Part shown: piece by piece, positions 36,227 through 37,901 of the stretch
Layout: every line of letters begins with the position of its first letter
Numbering within the stretch: position 1 is the stretch's first letter
DNA from: Methylobacterium sp. J-070
Lineage (GTDB): Bacteria > Pseudomonadota > Alphaproteobacteria > Rhizobiales > Beijerinckiaceae
NCBI RefSeq assembly: GCF_022829385.1
Contig: NZ_JAKSXX010000124.1
Location: forward strand, 1 to 37,901
DNA length: 37,901 bases
Reading direction: 5' to 3'
Position numbers and translations under genes: made by a program
Notes under the pieces: model-generated
Database searches by the model: none
Seen by the model: the letters and a program-made list of their open reading frames with translations, nothing else
Told to the model about the DNA's origin: nothing

Positions 36227-37387
36227 ATGAATCATTCTGGTCAGACGATCTGCCTTTCGATGATCGTCAAGAACGAGGCGCACGTCATCCGCCGGTGTCT
36301 CGAGTCCGTTCGGCCGATCATCGATCATTGGGTGATCGTCGACACCGGATCGACGGACGGGACCGGGGAGGTCATCCGGGCCGCGCTGGCGGACGTCCCC
36401 GGCACCCTCGTGAACCGCCCCTGGGTCGATTTCGCCGCCAACCGGGGCGAGGCGCTCGAACTGGCGCGGCCGCACGGCGATTACGCCCTGATCATCGATG
36501 CCGATGACGAGCTGATCATCCCGGCGGGTTTCGTGATGCCGCACCTCGATGCGCCGGGCTATGCGATCACGATCCTCGATAAATCTATTCAGTACTGGCG
36601 GACACAGATGGTGAGCCGCGAACATAACTGGTATTATCGGGGCGTCCTGCACGAATTCCTGACGTGCGACGATGTATCCTGGGTGGACATGCTTCCGCTC
36701 TCGATGCGACGCGGCCTGGACGGCGCACGCCACCGGGACCCGGGAACCTTCAGGCGCGATCTCGAAACCCTCGAGAGGGCGCTTGCCACGGAGCAAGATC
36801 CGCTTCTCTGCGCCCGGTACACGTTCTACCTCGCGCAGTGCTATCGCGATTGCGGCGCGGACCGGGAGGCGCTGCACCATTATCTGAGACGTGCCGAACT
36901 CGGGTTCTGGAACCAGGAGATCTACGTCAGCCTGCTCAACGCCGCCGGTCTCATGGAACGCTTGAACGAGCCCGGGGACGCGATCCTGGCGCTGTATGAC
37001 CGGGCCATCGCCGTCTGCCCGGAACGGGCGGAGGCACGGTATGGCGCCAGCCGGATCTGCAGCGCGGCCGGCGACTACGCCCGCGCTCTGCAGTATGCGC
37101 GGGACGGTCTTCCCACGGACATGCCGACCGACGCGTTGTTCGTGTCGACCTGGATCTACACCTATGGATTGAAGCACGAATATGCGCTGAACGCGTTCCA
37201 GCTGAACCAATCCCGCGTCTGCCTGCACGCCTGGCTGGACGTTCTCCAGCAGCCCGACATCGAAGCCGAGCGTCGGGCGCAGATCAGCAGTCTCGCGCGG
37301 GTGGCGCTGCGCAACATGGTCGACCCGATCTGGGGCATCGGCGCGTCGGGATACCGTTCCGAATACGTGCCGGCCTGGCAGACGTAG
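36227..37387 (+). CDS. Family 2 glycosyltransferase with a C-terminal TPR-like region
   Basis: A 386-residue cytosolic protein. The N-terminal GT-A domain starts with SMIVKNEAHVIRRCLESV, has VDTGSTDGT, and holds the nucleotide-sugar/metal site D91-A-D93-D94 in LIIDADDELII. The region after about residue 190 is helical with repeated ALA-Y-patterns (ARYTFYLAQCYRDCGADREALHHYLRRAEL, then LYDRAIAVCPERAEARYGASRI), typical of tetratricopeptide repeats that bind partner proteins. This type glycosylates surface structures or proteins. The sugar and acceptor are unknown. ATG 36227 is preceded by an in-frame GTG at 36224. Codon choice includes several AT-rich codons rare in this window. Its 5' part is duplicated downstream. 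Confidence 0.85.
   Translation: MNHSGQTICLSMIVKNEAHVIRRCLESVRPIIDHWVIVDTGSTDGTGEVIRAALADVPGTLVNRPWVDFAANRGEALELARPHGDYALIIDADDELIIPAGFVMPHLDAPGYAITILDKSIQYWRTQMVSREHNWYYRGVLHEFLTCDDVSWVDMLPLSMRRGLDGARHRDPGTFRRDLETLERALATEQDPLLCARYTFYLAQCYRDCGADREALHHYLRRAELGFWNQEIYVSLLNAAGLMERLNEPGDAILALYDRAIAVCPERAEARYGASRICSAAGDYARALQYARDGLPTDMPTDALFVSTWIYTYGLKHEYALNAFQLNQSRVCLHAWLDVLQQPDIEAERRAQISSLARVALRNMVDPIWGIGASGYRSEYVPAWQT
36239..36411 (+). repeat. Copy A of a 173-bp near-identical segment in the glycosyltransferase
   Basis: It is identical to 37729-37901 except at two positions: 36366 (G versus A, Gly to Glu) and 36397 (C versus T, silent). The offset is 1490 bp. The match starts at codon 5 and runs to the window edge, so its full extent is unknown. 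The codons before it differ between the copies. Confidence 0.95.
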
Positions 37388-37716
37388 CGCCTGTTCGAGG
37401 GCCGCCCCAGGGCCGCCTATGTCGTCTGCGGACCGGCCTGGGATCGGGCCCCCCGGAGGGCCGGTTGTCGCGAGTTCGTTCAAGCAATGTCTCGGTAGAG
37501 AAAGATTAAAATCGATATAGATCCTATTATATATGGTCGAAACCGAGTTTATAGACTTATGATACTAATAATATCTAATTCTGCTGGGGTAAATTCGGGC
37601 TTTTTGTTAAATATCATTGAGCATGAAGCTTAAGTGCTTTGCGGTCTCGCTCGAAAAACGCTAGACACGCGATTGAAACGCAGCCCGCGTTGAAGCACAT
37701 CTTGAGCCGGAATCTC
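37388..37716 (+). other. Intergenic region, AT-rich in the middle
   Basis: About 37388-37490 is GC-rich. From 37497 to 37640 it is strongly AT-rich, with TATATA-like runs and a CTCGGT/ACCGAG inverted repeat (37491-37496 and 37542-37547). It contains the probable promoter of the second glycosyltransferase, but no consensus pair is clear. No gene is visible. Confidence 0.5.
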
Positions 37717-37901
37717 ATGAACAGCACCGGTCAGACGATCTGCCTTTCGATGATCGTCAAGAACGAGGCGCACGTCATCCGCCGGTGTCTCGAGTCCGTT
37801 CGGCCGATCATCGATCATTGGGTGATCGTCGACACCGGATCGACGGACGGGACCGAGGAGGTCATCCGGGCCGCGCTGGCGGACGTTCCCGGCACCCTCG
37901 T
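37717..37901 (+). CDS. Family 2 glycosyltransferase, second tandem copy (partial)
   Basis: Only the first 61 codons are in the window. It starts MNSTGQTICLSMIVKNEAHV and contains VDTGSTDGTEEVIRAALADVPGTL. From codon 5 it is nearly identical at DNA level to the upstream gene (2 differences in 173 bp), while its first codons and its leader differ. So it is a paralogue in tandem, probably the next member of a glycosyltransferase cluster that continues beyond the window. Whether its C-terminal part also matches cannot be seen. Confidence 0.85.
   Translation, partial: MNSTGQTICLSMIVKNEAHVIRRCLESVRPIIDHWVIVDTGSTDGTEEVIRAALADVPGTL
37729..37901 (+). repeat. Copy B of the 173-bp near-identical segment
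   Basis: Partner of 36239-36411, in the same orientation. It ends at the window edge, not at a natural repeat boundary. Confidence 0.95.

Noticed and set aside
36017..37483. 488-codon minus-strand frame across the glycosyltransferase
   Set aside because: It is antisense to the glycosyltransferase, whose GT-A motifs are clear; the shadow has no motif.
37388..37500. Terminator after the first glycosyltransferase
   Set aside because: CCGGCC/GGCCGG arms are present but the loop is long and no T-run follows.

Overview
The window is chromosomal DNA of a very GC-rich alphaproteobacterium, most likely Methylobacterium or a close relative in the Rhizobiales. This rests on the codon usage, a bacterial NDUFA12-type complex I protein, a B12-dependent ribonucleotide reductase (NrdJ) with NrdR-like boxes, class II DAHP synthase, and the arrangement of small housekeeping operons. 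It is inference from family knowledge, not a database match.

Layout. 1-3.7 kb: the end of a class A penicillin-binding protein, a DUF1214/DUF1254 membrane pair, a lipoprotein, a 70-aa protein, a gene-free stretch with a strong orphan terminator (candidate sRNA), and a small cysteine-rich exported protein. 3.8-10.7 kb: gshB, then a minus-strand block rpiA - DUF2059 - O-antigen-ligase-like protein - gor - stand-alone sigma-1.1-like protein - aroG (DAHP synthase), with a foldable leader before aroG. 10.8-18.7 kb: a secreted protein with 15-bp repeats upstream, gph, a class I/II aminotransferase, a DsbA-family protein, accB-accC, aat, DUF2155 and NDUFA12. 18.7-24.3 kb: nrdJ with a regulatory region, then an orphan periplasmic substrate-binding protein.

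24.4-32.3 kb: a kdp potassium-pump operon (27-aa micro-ORF, kdpF, kdpA, 63-aa ORF, kdpB, kdpC, kdpD). The usual response-regulator gene kdpE is absent. Directly past kdpD, on the other strand, lie decayed pieces of an NCS2 purine permease and a molybdopterin-binding dehydrogenase, joined to each other. This looks like a rearrangement scar where kdpE would be expected.

33.1-37.9 kb: an accessory-looking end. It holds a soluble chemotaxis receptor with two PAS domains, an HWE-type histidine kinase convergent to it, and two tandem glycosyltransferase genes whose 5' parts are almost identical (2 differences in 173 bp), set in AT-rich intergenic DNA unlike the rest of the window. The second copy runs off the window.

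Themes: redox and thiol metabolism (gshB, gor, DsbA), envelope biogenesis (penicillin-binding protein, ligase, glycosyltransferases), precursor supply (aroG, rpiA, accBC, nrdJ), and potassium homeostasis. No tRNA, rRNA, CRISPR array, transposase or integrase was seen.
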